Source of the DNA: Tritonibacter litoralis
GTDB taxonomy: Bacteria; Pseudomonadota; Alphaproteobacteria; Rhodobacterales; Rhodobacteraceae
Assembly: GCF_009496005.1 (NCBI RefSeq)
Contig: NZ_WIBF01000005.1
Location: 1 to 64,000, forward strand
Reading direction: 5' to 3'
Length of the DNA: 64,000 nt
Position numbers and translations under genes: made by a program. The notes under the pieces are model-generated. The model saw only the letters and a list, made by a program, of their open reading frames with translations. It made no database searches and had not been told where the DNA came from. Positions 27,099 to 35,023 of the stretch are shown here, piece after piece (positions within the stretch are counted from its first letter, which is position 1; every line of letters begins with the position of its first letter).

Positions 27099-27575
27099 TT
27101 ATTGCGCTTGCAGCTCTTCTGGGGTCTTGTCTTCGATGTCTTCCCAGTTGACGTCCGCACGTTCAACAAAGCCCGGGATGTCGCCTTCCCAGCGTTCTTG
27201 AATGTCTTTGGACAGGTTCAGGTACAGAACGTCGTCAACGATTTTCCAATAGGTTGGGTCGCCGTCAAATTTGAAGCCCATAGCTGCACCAAATGCGCAG
27301 TAGCCGCCGTAGGCCGGGATGTAGGCTTCAGGGTTCTTTTCAAATGCAATTTTGTTTTCTTCGGACGCAAAGCGGTAAGTTGCATCGTCATAGGAAGTGG
27401 TGATTTTCCAGTTGCCTTTGGTTGGTTCGCCATCGGTGAAGTAAGCAACCGGGTCATAGCCCTGCAGCGCCAGACCGGTGGAGGTTGCGTTGTACTCAAC
27501 ACCGGCGGCCAAAGAAGAAGTTGCAACCGCAACGGACAATGCGATGCCGCCCAGGATGGATTTTGCGTTGATCAT
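27099..27575 (-). CDS. Secreted YHS-domain protein
   Basis: 158 residues from ATG 27575 with AAAGGATC upstream; an earlier ATG-like start at 27617 would hide the signal peptide. Residues 1-22 form a signal peptide ending SSLAAG. The body has the YHS motif (GYDPVAYFTDGEP, YRFASEENKIAFEKNPEAY, GGYCAFG with one Cys). YHS modules are often metal-binding, but the role of this secreted form is unknown. A C-terminal acidic tail follows. A 292-bp AT-rich upstream gap should hold its promoter. Confidence 0.88.
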   Translation of the reverse strand: MINAKSILGGIALSVAVATSSLAAGVEYNATSTGLALQGYDPVAYFTDGEPTKGNWKITTSYDDATYRFASEENKIAFEKNPEAYIPAYGGYCAFGAAMGFKFDGDPTYWKIVDDVLYLNLSKDIQERWEGDIPGFVERADVNWEDIEDKTPEELQAQ

Positions 27576-27867
27576 AATCTGATCCTTTCGTGGTGCATGC
27601 GGGACGGATCTGCCCACGCATGCTCAGGGTTTGGAGTGGTTGGACAACGCTGTTGCGCCGTCGCACTCTAGAAATTGGGGGGTGCCTAAATCTTGTTCAA
27701 ATCAACTGAATTTGATTGTGCAGGAATGCACATGGACCACCAGATTTTCGCACCTTAACCGATCGGTGTACCCAAGGGCGGGTGCGGTATTATAGTTAAT
27801 AATCAGATACTTATTATGTCAACGCGCAATCGCGCGACCAGTTTGGAAAGCTGCAAACAGCCGGGAA

Positions 27868-28473
27868 TTATTTTTGCCCGATTTTTGGCTCAGTCCCTGA
27901 CATCAGCCGTTTTATGTTGGCAGAGTGCCGCCAAATCACAAATACCGTGAGTAAAATCGTGAGAAGGATCACGCTTCCGTGACCAAAAGCGACCGCCCAA
28001 AGCGTCGACGAGAGGGCAGAGACCAGCGCCCCCATTGAGGAAATCCGGCTAAGGGCTGCAGCGGACAGCCATGTGAGGCAACATGCAATGCCAACGGGCC
28101 AGGCAAGTGCCAGCATCAAGCCCAGGAAGGTTGCAACTCCTTTGCCACCTTTGAACCCCAGCCAGACCGGGAAGCAATGGCCGACAAAGGCCATAAGCCC
28201 TGCAAGCTGCGCCGCATCCTCGCCTGCCAGAAAACGCGCCGCGAGAACCGCCGCCGCGCCCTTGCCGCCGTCCAGAAAGAGCGTCAGTGCCGCGGCAGCC
28301 TTGCTGCCGGTGCGCAGAACATTTGTGGTGCCAATATTGCCGGACCCGATCTCACGCAGGTTTCCCAACCCCATGGCTCGTGTCAGGAGCAGACCAAAAG
28401 GGATCGACCCCAAGAGATACCCAATCACACCCCACAGCAGCAGGGCCGTCACAGCGGTTTCAATCGGGGGCAT
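27868..28473 (-). CDS. plsY: Glycerol-3-phosphate acyltransferase PlsY
   Basis: 201 residues, five membrane helices. Transfers acyl from acyl-phosphate to glycerol-3-phosphate to start phospholipid synthesis. The three conserved cytoplasmic motifs are visible: GSGNIGTTNVLR, GKGAAAVLAAR with FKGGKGVATFLG, and the C-terminal RHSANIKRLMSGTE. It starts 3 bp downstream of the pyrC' stop, forming the end of the pyrB-orf-pyrC'-plsY unit. Confidence 0.95.
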   Translation of the reverse strand: MPPIETAVTALLLWGVIGYLLGSIPFGLLLTRAMGLGNLREIGSGNIGTTNVLRTGSKAAAALTLFLDGGKGAAAVLAARFLAGEDAAQLAGLMAFVGHCFPVWLGFKGGKGVATFLGLMLALAWPVGIACCLTWLSAAALSRISSMGALVSALSSTLWAVAFGHGSVILLTILLTVFVIWRHSANIKRLMSGTEPKIGQK

Positions 28474-28476
28474 GGC

Positions 28477-29754
28477 TTACCTTTCAAACACGCAGCGACC
28501 GGCGACAAACGTAGCCTGCACTCGGCCTTGCATTTTCTGAGTATCAAATGGGGTGTTTTGGGACTTGGACCGCAGTTTGAACCGATCAAGCACAAAGGGC
28601 GTGTCAGGGTCAAACAGCACCAGGTCGGCAGGTGCGCCCACAGACAGCCGCCCGCTGTCCAGCCCCAGCCGTTTGGCCGGGTTGAGCGACATCGCGCGGA
28701 ACAGGGTCGGCAGATCCAACAGGTCCGCATGATACAGACGCAGTGCGGCAGGCAGAAGCGTCTCGAGCCCGACGGCGCCGGATGCGGCTTCTTCAAAGGG
28801 CAGTCGTTTGCTCTCTTCGTCCTGCGGCGTGTGCATCGACGAAATCACGTCAATCACCCCGGAGCGCACGGCCTCGACCACAGCCAGCCGGTCCTCTTCA
28901 CTGCGCAGCGGCGGCTTCACCTTAAAGAAGGTGCGATAGTCCGCCACATCCAGCTCATTCAGCGTCAGGTGATGGATCGAGGTGCCCGCGGTGATATTAA
29001 GCCCGTTGTCTTTGGCGCGTTTGAGCGCAGGCAGGGCGCGGGCTGTTGTGATCTGATCCGCGTGATAGGCCGCGCCGGTCATCTCAAGCAGGGCAATATC
29101 GCGATCCAGCCCCATGCGTTCTGCCATGGGGGAGACGGCGGGCAGGCCGCGTAGGGTGGAGAACTTGCCAGAGGTTGCGGCTGCGCCAACGCTCAGGATT
29201 GGCTCCTGCGGGTGGGCCATGACCAGCGCGCCACAGGATTTGGCATAGGTTAGCGCGCGGCTGAACACTTTGGTGTTTTGGATGACGCGGTCACAGTCGG
29301 AAAAAGCCACCGCGCCTGCGTCCATCAAAAAGCCGATTTCCACCATCTCGCGCCCCTCACGGCCCTTGGTCAGGGCTGCCATAGGCAGGACGTTGACCGG
29401 CGCGTCTGCCTGCGCGCGCCGGGTCACAAATTCCAGCGTTTCCGGCGTGTCAATGGCAGGCAGCGTGTCGGGGCGGGTCACAACTGTGGTCACGCCGCCA
29501 GCTGCCGCCGCAAGCCCTGCGGTCTTGTAACTTTCCTTGTGACGCTCGCCGGGCTCGCAGATCTTGACTCCGATGTCGACAATCCCCGGCGCCAAGCATT
29601 TGCCGGCGCAATCCACGTGCTGTGCGGCCTTGGGCAGCGGGTCATCGGCGGCCAGAACGGCTGTGATGCGCCCGTTTTCAACCAGCAGATGCCCGGTGGT
29701 GTCGGTGCCTGCATCCGGGTCGATCAGGCGGGCATTGGTGAACAAAAGCGTCAT
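28477..29754 (-). CDS. pyrC: Dihydroorotase-like protein lacking metal ligands (PyrC' type)
   Basis: 425 residues from ATG 29754, amidohydrolase fold of dihydroorotases. At the metal site D-x-H-x-H the sequence is D60-I-G62-V-K64, so both His are gone. Arg of REPG is Cys66. The (S/T)DHAPH motif reads SMHTPQ (Met307 for Asp, Gln311 for His). Such pseudo-dihydroorotases in pseudomonads are structural partners of aspartate carbamoyltransferase. Here the gene is two genes downstream of pyrB, which supports the same role. Catalysis is unlikely, so a true PyrC should be encoded elsewhere. Confidence 0.88.
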   Translation of the reverse strand: MTLLFTNARLIDPDAGTDTTGHLLVENGRITAVLAADDPLPKAAQHVDCAGKCLAPGIVDIGVKICEPGERHKESYKTAGLAAAAGGVTTVVTRPDTLPAIDTPETLEFVTRRAQADAPVNVLPMAALTKGREGREMVEIGFLMDAGAVAFSDCDRVIQNTKVFSRALTYAKSCGALVMAHPQEPILSVGAAATSGKFSTLRGLPAVSPMAERMGLDRDIALLEMTGAAYHADQITTARALPALKRAKDNGLNITAGTSIHHLTLNELDVADYRTFFKVKPPLRSEEDRLAVVEAVRSGVIDVISSMHTPQDEESKRLPFEEAASGAVGLETLLPAALRLYHADLLDLPTLFRAMSLNPAKRLGLDSGRLSVGAPADLVLFDPDTPFVLDRFKLRSKSQNTPFDTQKMQGRVQATFVAGRCVFER

Positions 29755-29780
29755 GTCACGGGGCTCTTTCAAAATCGGTG

Positions 29781-30344
29781 TCACAGGATCAGCAGGGCGA
29801 GGACCAGCAGGAACAGGCTCATCACCACCACAAAGAAAATAAACCCAAGGCGGCGCGCCTCGGCGCGGGCCTGGCGGGGCGGCACCTTGGGCGTGTGCGG
29901 CTGCGGCTTTGCGCTGTTGGATGTCACTTGGCGTGCACTCCATTTGGCGGCTGGCTCGGTAAAGGTCGCGATCAATGAGATCTGGTCGGCGGGGGTCAAC
30001 CGCACGGCCTCGCCCCCAAACGCACGGGATCTGAGAACCAGCATCGGCCCTGTCAGCGCCATTAGCATGTCGTGATCCGCGGTCAGATCTTCGGACGCCA
30101 AACCGCATCCCTCGGTCAGATAGCCCACAAGGCCCAGCTCTTCGAGGTCGGCCACGTCAAACAGATCCGCATGGGCCCTGTCCAACGAGGGCACGCCCAG
30201 AATTTGCGCCAAGGCGCCGGGCTCGTCCCGCAGGAACGCCAGTTGTTCGGGGCGCATATTCAGGCGAAACAGGCGCAGTTTGCCATGTTCCCCGGCGGGG
30301 ATCTCGATCACCGGGACCTGAGGGGCAGGGTCAGGGGCGCTCAT
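29781..30344 (-). CDS. Membrane-tailed protein between pyrB and pyrC', unknown
   Basis: 187 residues. The first 130 form an alpha/beta domain with no family I recognise. A basic, Pro-rich linker (about 140-165) leads to a C-terminal membrane helix (FIFFVVVMSLFLLVLALLIL, about 168-187), the layout of a tail-anchored protein. It starts 3 bp after the pyrB stop, and pyrC' starts 26 bp further. It could tether the carbamoyltransferase complex to the membrane, which is inference. Confidence 0.75.
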   Translation of the reverse strand: MSAPDPAPQVPVIEIPAGEHGKLRLFRLNMRPEQLAFLRDEPGALAQILGVPSLDRAHADLFDVADLEELGLVGYLTEGCGLASEDLTADHDMLMALTGPMLVLRSRAFGGEAVRLTPADQISLIATFTEPAAKWSARQVTSNSAKPQPHTPKVPPRQARAEARRLGFIFFVVVMSLFLLVLALLIL

Positions 30345-30347
30345 GGA

Positions 30348-31313
30348 TCAGGCCGCCTCTGCCTGGCGGCGGGCGCGCAGGTTGCAGGCCAGAAGGTCCA
30401 TGGCGGCCATGCGCACGGCAACGCCCATTTCCACCTGTTCCTGAATGACAGAACGGTTGATGTCATCGGCGATCGTGCCATCAATCTCAACACCGCGGTT
30501 CATTGGGCCGGGATGCATGACAATGGCGTCGGGCTTGGCCAGTGCCAGCTTGTCCGCATCCAGCCCGTAGCGATGGTAATACTCACGCTCAGACGGGATG
30601 AAACCGCCGTCCATACGTTCCTTTTGCAGGCGCAGCATCATGACAACATCCACGTCCTGCAGACCTTCGCGCATATCATCATAGATCTCAGCGCCAAATT
30701 CGGCAAAATGGCCGGGCACCAAAGTGGGCGGGCCGATCAGGCGGATGCGGTTTTCCATCTTGCCAAGCAGGATCAGATTGGATCGTGCCACCCGGCTGTG
30801 GGCGATGTCGCCGCAGATTGCAATGTTCAGCCGGTGCAACCGGCCCTTGGCGCGGCGAATGGTCAAAGCATCCAGCAGCGCCTGGGTGGGGTGTTCATGT
30901 TTGCCGTCGCCTGCGTTCAAAACGGCGCAGTTGACCTTTTGTGACAAAAGATCCACCGCGCCGGAATGCGGGTGGCGCACCACCAGAAGATCCGGGTGCA
31001 TGGCGTTGAGCGTCATGGCCGTGTCGATCAGGGTCTCGCCCTTTTTGATCGACGAGGCCTGCATGGCCATATTCATCACATCCGCGCCCAGACGTTTGCC
31101 TGCCAGTTCAAAACTCGCCTGCGTGCGGGTGGAGTTCTCAAAGAACATATTGACCTGCGTCAGCCCGGCCAGCGCATCTGCGTGTTTCTGGGCTTGGCGG
31201 TTCAGATCGGCGTAGCGGTCTGCGAGGTCCAGGATTTCGGTGATTTCCAACGGATGCAGCGGCTCAATTCCCAAAAGATGGTTCTGACGGAAATACTTGG
31301 GCGCATCGGACAT
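30348..31313 (-). CDS. pyrB: Aspartate carbamoyltransferase catalytic chain
   Basis: Condenses carbamoyl phosphate with aspartate in pyrimidine synthesis. 321 residues. Carbamoyl-phosphate loop [34 protein letters not shown], and the aspartate-domain [10 protein letters not shown] and MHPGPMNRG are intact. No pyrI gene is adjacent. First gene of a four-gene unit with pyrC' and plsY. Confidence 0.96.
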   Translation of the reverse strand: MSDAPKYFRQNHLLGIEPLHPLEITEILDLADRYADLNRQAQKHADALAGLTQVNMFFENSTRTQASFELAGKRLGADVMNMAMQASSIKKGETLIDTAMTLNAMHPDLLVVRHPHSGAVDLLSQKVNCAVLNAGDGKHEHPTQALLDALTIRRAKGRLHRLNIAICGDIAHSRVARSNLILLGKMENRIRLIGPPTLVPGHFAEFGAEIYDDMREGLQDVDVVMMLRLQKERMDGGFIPSEREYYHRYGLDADKLALAKPDAIVMHPGPMNRGVEIDGTIADDINRSVIQEQVEMGVAVRMAAMDLLACNLRARRQAEAA

Positions 31314-31442
31314 CGGCAGTCTCCCAGAAACAAGCGCCGAACAGGGTCAGGAACGGCGGATTTGGCGGCACTTATAGGAGGGCGCAAGAGGTGGGGCAAG
31401 ATGTTCCATCCGGGCGCTGTGCGTTTGCCGCAGGCCGGAGAT

Positions 31443-31480
31443 GCCTCCGGCGGAAGTATTTGGGAAAAGATGAAAGGCAG
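31443..31480 (+). repeat. Short intergenic repeat typical of Rhodobacteraceae
   Basis: GCCTCCGGCGG is followed by AAGTATTTGGGAAAAGATGA. I recall closely similar sequences as very common intergenic repeats in this family. Only one copy is in the window, so the call depends on recall. It lies in the 206-bp gap between the divergent pyrB and the glycosylase gene. Confidence 0.45.
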
Positions 31481-31519
31481 GGTGGTTTTGTTCACCGGCG
31501 CAGCGCGTTAGCTTGGGGT

Positions 31520-32281
31520 ATGGAATCGGCATTGGATTATTGGAGCGCCAAAGCGCTGTTGGAGTGGCAGGTAGAGCTGGGCGCGACGGATGCGGTCTGC
31601 GACGCGCCGGTGGATCGCTATGGTTTACAGCAGGCAGCCCCCAAGCCAGCAAAGGCCAATGCTGCACCGCAGATCATCAAGCCCAAGGAAGTTGATCCGG
31701 TTGCTGAGGCAAAGACAGCTGCAGCCGGGGCCGCAAGCCTGGCTGCGCTGCGAGAGATTATGGCCGGATTTGAGCATTGCGCATTGAAACGCGGCGCGCG
31801 CAACCTTGTGTTTTCTGACGGGCAGGCCGGGGCGCGGGTGATGATTATCGGCGAAGCGCCGGGTCGGGAAGAGGATCTGCAGGGCAAACCCTTTGTAGGC
31901 CGCGCGGGTCAATTGCTGGACAAAATGCTGGCAGCGATCGATCTGAACCGGGCTGAAAATGTCTATATCACCAATGTTCTGCCCTGGCGCCCGCCGCAGA
32001 ACCGGGATCCCGAAGCAGCTGAGATGGCGATGATGTTGCCGTTTCTGGAACGTCACGTGGCTTTGGCCAAGCCGGATGTGCTGGTCCTGATGGGCAATAT
32101 CAGCTGTCAGGCTGTCCTGGGGCGGCGGGGCATTACCCGGTTGCGGGGGACATGGGATCAAGCCTGGGGGAAACCGGTGATGCCCATGTTCCACCCGGCG
32201 TTTCTGTTGCGGCAGCCGCAGCAGAAACGGCAGGCTTGGGCGGATCTGTTGGAATTGAAACAGCGGCTAAAGGCGCAGTGA
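31520..32281 (+). CDS. Family-4-like uracil-DNA glycosylase missing Fe-S cysteines
   Basis: 253 residues from ATG 31520. Removes uracil from DNA in base excision repair. Motif A is GEAPGREED (111-119) and motif B is HPAFLLR (225-231), with PFVGRAG between. Of the four cluster ligands of family 4 only Cys87 remains. The expected positions are F84, W156 (LPWRPPQNR) and L173 (LPFLERH). Alphaproteobacterial relatives without a cluster are known to me, so the enzyme may still work. The first 70 residues are a variable tail. Confidence 0.85.
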   Translation: MESALDYWSAKALLEWQVELGATDAVCDAPVDRYGLQQAAPKPAKANAAPQIIKPKEVDPVAEAKTAAAGAASLAALREIMAGFEHCALKRGARNLVFSDGQAGARVMIIGEAPGREEDLQGKPFVGRAGQLLDKMLAAIDLNRAENVYITNVLPWRPPQNRDPEAAEMAMMLPFLERHVALAKPDVLVLMGNISCQAVLGRRGITRLRGTWDQAWGKPVMPMFHPAFLLRQPQQKRQAWADLLELKQRLKAQ

Positions 32282-32285
32282 ACCG

Positions 32286-32915
32286 ATGATTGAATGGATG
32301 ACCTTGCTGGCCTTTGTGCCCGCGGCTTTGGCGCTGAATGTCACACCCGGTGCGGATATGCTGTTTTGCATTGGGCAAGGTATGCGCGCCGGACCGCGCG
32401 CCGCTTGGCTCGCGAGCGCGGGTGTCGCGGTTGGCGGCATGATCCACGTCACACTGGCGGGGCTTGGGCTTGGCGCTTTGGTCGCGCGCGTACCGGTGGT
32501 GTTTGAGGTGATCCGCTGGCTGGGCGTGGCGTATCTTCTGTATCTTGCGTGGGGCGCACTGCGCGCGCAGCCCAAGGCGCAGACGGATCTGCCAACGGGC
32601 GCTGCCCTGCAGGGGGCGGCTTTTCGCAGCGGGCTTATGGTGAACCTCACCAATCCAAAGGTGATTTTGTTCGTTCTGGCGTTTTTGCCGCAGTTCATCT
32701 CGGTCGAGGCCGGGTCCATATTGGGGCAGTTCCTGCTGTTGGGGGCGATCATCTCATGTGGGGGGCTGTTGGTGAACGGCAGCGTTGGGATGATGGCCGG
32801 ACGGCTGGGGCGTGCATTTGCGACGGGCTCTGGCGCGTCGGTCTGGCTGGAACGGATGACTGGGGGCATTTTTGCAGCCCTTGCCGTGCGCCTGGCCATT
32901 ATGGAAAGGATTTAA
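32286..32915 (+). CDS. LysE/RhtB-family amino-acid exporter
   Basis: 209 residues with six predicted helices. The signature NVTPGADMLFCIGQGMRAGPRAA near the N-terminus and MVNLTNPKVILFVLAFLPQFI in the middle are typical of RhtB proteins that export homoserine, threonine or similar compounds. Starts 4 bp after the glycosylase gene and ends 5 bp before moaB. Confidence 0.93.
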   Translation: MIEWMTLLAFVPAALALNVTPGADMLFCIGQGMRAGPRAAWLASAGVAVGGMIHVTLAGLGLGALVARVPVVFEVIRWLGVAYLLYLAWGALRAQPKAQTDLPTGAALQGAAFRSGLMVNLTNPKVILFVLAFLPQFISVEAGSILGQFLLLGAIISCGGLLVNGSVGMMAGRLGRAFATGSGASVWLERMTGGIFAALAVRLAIMERI

Positions 32916-32920
32916 ATCCC

Positions 32921-33463
32921 ATGTCCCGCATAGACGAGACCAAAGAATTTATTCCGGTGCGGATCGCCATTTTGACGGTCTCTGACAGCCGCAGCCTTGA
33001 GGATGACCGTTCGGGTCAGGTTCTGGTGGATCGGCTGGTCAGCGCTGGCCATATTCTTGCAGAGCGTAAGATCCTGCGGGATGAACGCGGCGAGATTGCC
33101 GAACAGCTGCGGGCTTGGGTTGCCGATGAGGGCATCGATGTGGTGATTTCCACCGGCGGCACGGGCCTCACCGGGCGGGATGTCACCGTTGAAGCGCACC
33201 GCGATGTCTATGAAAAAGAGATCGAGGCCTTTGGCACCGTCTTCACCATGGTGTCGATGCAGAAAATCGGTACCTCTGCGGTGCAATCACGTGCCACAGG
33301 TGGCGTTGCGGGTACGACATATCTTTTTGCGCTGCCAGGCAGCCCGGGTGCCTGCAAAGATGGTTGGGATGAAATCCTGTCAAAACAGCTTGATTACAGA
33401 CATTTGCCCTGTAACTTCGTTGAGATTATGCCCAGATTGGACGAACATTTGCGACGGAAGTGA
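32921..33463 (+). CDS. moaB: Molybdenum cofactor protein B (MoaB/MogA family)
   Basis: 180 residues from ATG 32921. Adenylylates molybdopterin in the MogA-type step. Typical TVSDSRSLEDDRSGQVL, VISTGGTGLTGRDVT and LPGSPGACKDGWDEIL are present. It is separated from the other Moco genes here (moaD-moaE at 18.7 kb and mobA-mobB-moeA at 47.7-50.2 kb). Confidence 0.94.
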   Translation: MSRIDETKEFIPVRIAILTVSDSRSLEDDRSGQVLVDRLVSAGHILAERKILRDERGEIAEQLRAWVADEGIDVVISTGGTGLTGRDVTVEAHRDVYEKEIEAFGTVFTMVSMQKIGTSAVQSRATGGVAGTTYLFALPGSPGACKDGWDEILSKQLDYRHLPCNFVEIMPRLDEHLRRK

Positions 33464-33565
33464 TCCACTTCTGCGTGAAAGCTCGTAACAGACCGGTAGA
33501 GTTGATAAACTTTGCTGAGCGATTTCGGTGATATTCCTGCATCGAATGCCAAAAAGGATCTTGGG

Positions 33566-35020
33566 ATGCGCTTTCTGCGGCAAAGCCTGGCGGGCCTCTT
33601 TTTCACTGCTCTGGCAGTGGGATTGCTGGCCTATGCCGGGCAGATGGTCTTCCTCGCGGTCGAGGCCTATTTGAACGAAGATCCCCGCCAGCGCCCGGCG
33701 CGCGAGCGGGAGTTCTCGGTTCATGTGGTGACCGCAAGCCTAAGTGAGGAACATCCGGAACTTGTGGCCTATGGACGGGTGCAAAGCCGCCGCCGCCTGG
33801 AGCTACGGGTGCCTGTGGGCGGGCGGGTTGTGTCCCTGTCAGAGGCTTTTGTTGAAGGCGGCAGTGTGGCCGCGGACGAGGTTTTGGTTGAGCTTGATCC
33901 CGCTGATGCGCGTGCAACCCTGTCCAGCGCCATTGCCGATCAGATGGATGCTGTAGCCGAAGCGCGGGATGCCAACCGGGCGCTGTCTTTGGCGCGGGAC
34001 GAGCTGGCAGCGGCCATGGAACAGGCGGAGCTGCGCACGCGGGCGTTTCAACGACAATCAGATCTGCAATCACGCGGCGTAGGCACCGCAGCCGCGGTGG
34101 AAGAGGCCGAGCTGATTGCAGCCCAGGCGCGGCAATCTGTGATCACCCGCCGCCAGGCGCTGAGCCAGGCCGAAGCGCGGGTGGATCAGGCGGCCACCCG
34201 GCAGTCGCGCGCTGAGATCGACGTGGATATTGCACGGCGTGATCTGGCGGATATGACGGTGGTGGCTGAGTTTGCGGGCACGTTGGAACAGGTCTCTTTG
34301 GTCAAAGGGCGACTGGTGTCGGCCAATGAAAAGCTCGCCGACCTTGTTGACCCCAGCCAGTTGGAAGTGGCTTTCCGCGTCTCAACCGTGCAATATGCGC
34401 GGCTGTTGGATGAAAACGGACGTCTGCAGCCCTTGCCGGTGACCGCGCGTCTGGATGCAACCGGCGCGGATTTGGAAGCACAGGGTGTGATCTCGCGCGA
34501 CAGCGGTGCGGCAGGGGGCGGCCAAAGTGGGCGATTGATCTATGCCCGTTTGGATCGCGCCACCGGGATAAAGCCAAATGATTTTGTGACGGTAACCGTA
34601 CAGGAACCTGCGATTAACGGGGTCGTCCGGGTGGCGGCTTCGGCCTATGGGTCGGATGGCGCTGTCTTGGTTCTGGGGGAGGACAGTCGGCTTGAAGTTC
34701 TGAAGGTTGAGCTGCTGCGTCGTCAGGGCGATGATGTGCTGATCCGGGGAGCAGGTCTTGTGGGGCGCGAGATTGTGACAGGTCGCACGCCATTATTGGG
34801 GGCGGGCATCCGGGTCACACCGTTGCGGCCCGAGGCTGCGGCGCCCGCTGCGCCTGAACTGATCGAACTCAGCGCTGATCGACGGGCGCGTTTGGTGTCT
34901 TTTGTCGAAGGCAACAGCCGCATGCCGGACGCCGCCAAGAAACAGATGTTAGGCCAGTTGGAACAGACCCAGGTGCCAGCGGCGCTGGTCGACCGGATTG
35001 AATCCCGGATGGGAGGGTAA
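33566..35020 (+). CDS. RND efflux periplasmic adaptor (HlyD/MFP family)
   Basis: 484 residues from ATG 33566 with AAAAAGGATC upstream; a start at 33512 is less likely because it hides the signal anchor. Hydrophobic segment at about 8-28, lipoyl-like half-motifs (ELRVPVGGRVVSL...VEGGSV and TVVAEFAGTLEQVSLVKG) around a long coiled-coil hairpin (about 120-220), then beta-barrel and membrane-proximal domains. It pairs with the permease 3 bp downstream. No TolC homologue is nearby. Confidence 0.93.
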   Translation: MRFLRQSLAGLFFTALAVGLLAYAGQMVFLAVEAYLNEDPRQRPAREREFSVHVVTASLSEEHPELVAYGRVQSRRRLELRVPVGGRVVSLSEAFVEGGSVAADEVLVELDPADARATLSSAIADQMDAVAEARDANRALSLARDELAAAMEQAELRTRAFQRQSDLQSRGVGTAAAVEEAELIAAQARQSVITRRQALSQAEARVDQAATRQSRAEIDVDIARRDLADMTVVAEFAGTLEQVSLVKGRLVSANEKLADLVDPSQLEVAFRVSTVQYARLLDENGRLQPLPVTARLDATGADLEAQGVISRDSGAAGGGQSGRLIYARLDRATGIKPNDFVTVTVQEPAINGVVRVAASAYGSDGAVLVLGEDSRLEVLKVELLRRQGDDVLIRGAGLVGREIVTGRTPLLGAGIRVTPLRPEAAAPAAPELIELSADRRARLVSFVEGNSRMPDAAKKQMLGQLEQTQVPAALVDRIESRMGG

Positions 35021-35023
35021 CCC

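Noticed and set aside
26788-27201. Plus-strand frame after gshA
   Set aside because: It crosses the gshA terminator and the YHS terminator and has no recognisable features.
28177-29154. 325-codon plus-strand frame across plsY and pyrC'
   Set aside because: Antisense to two well-supported genes, with no RBS.
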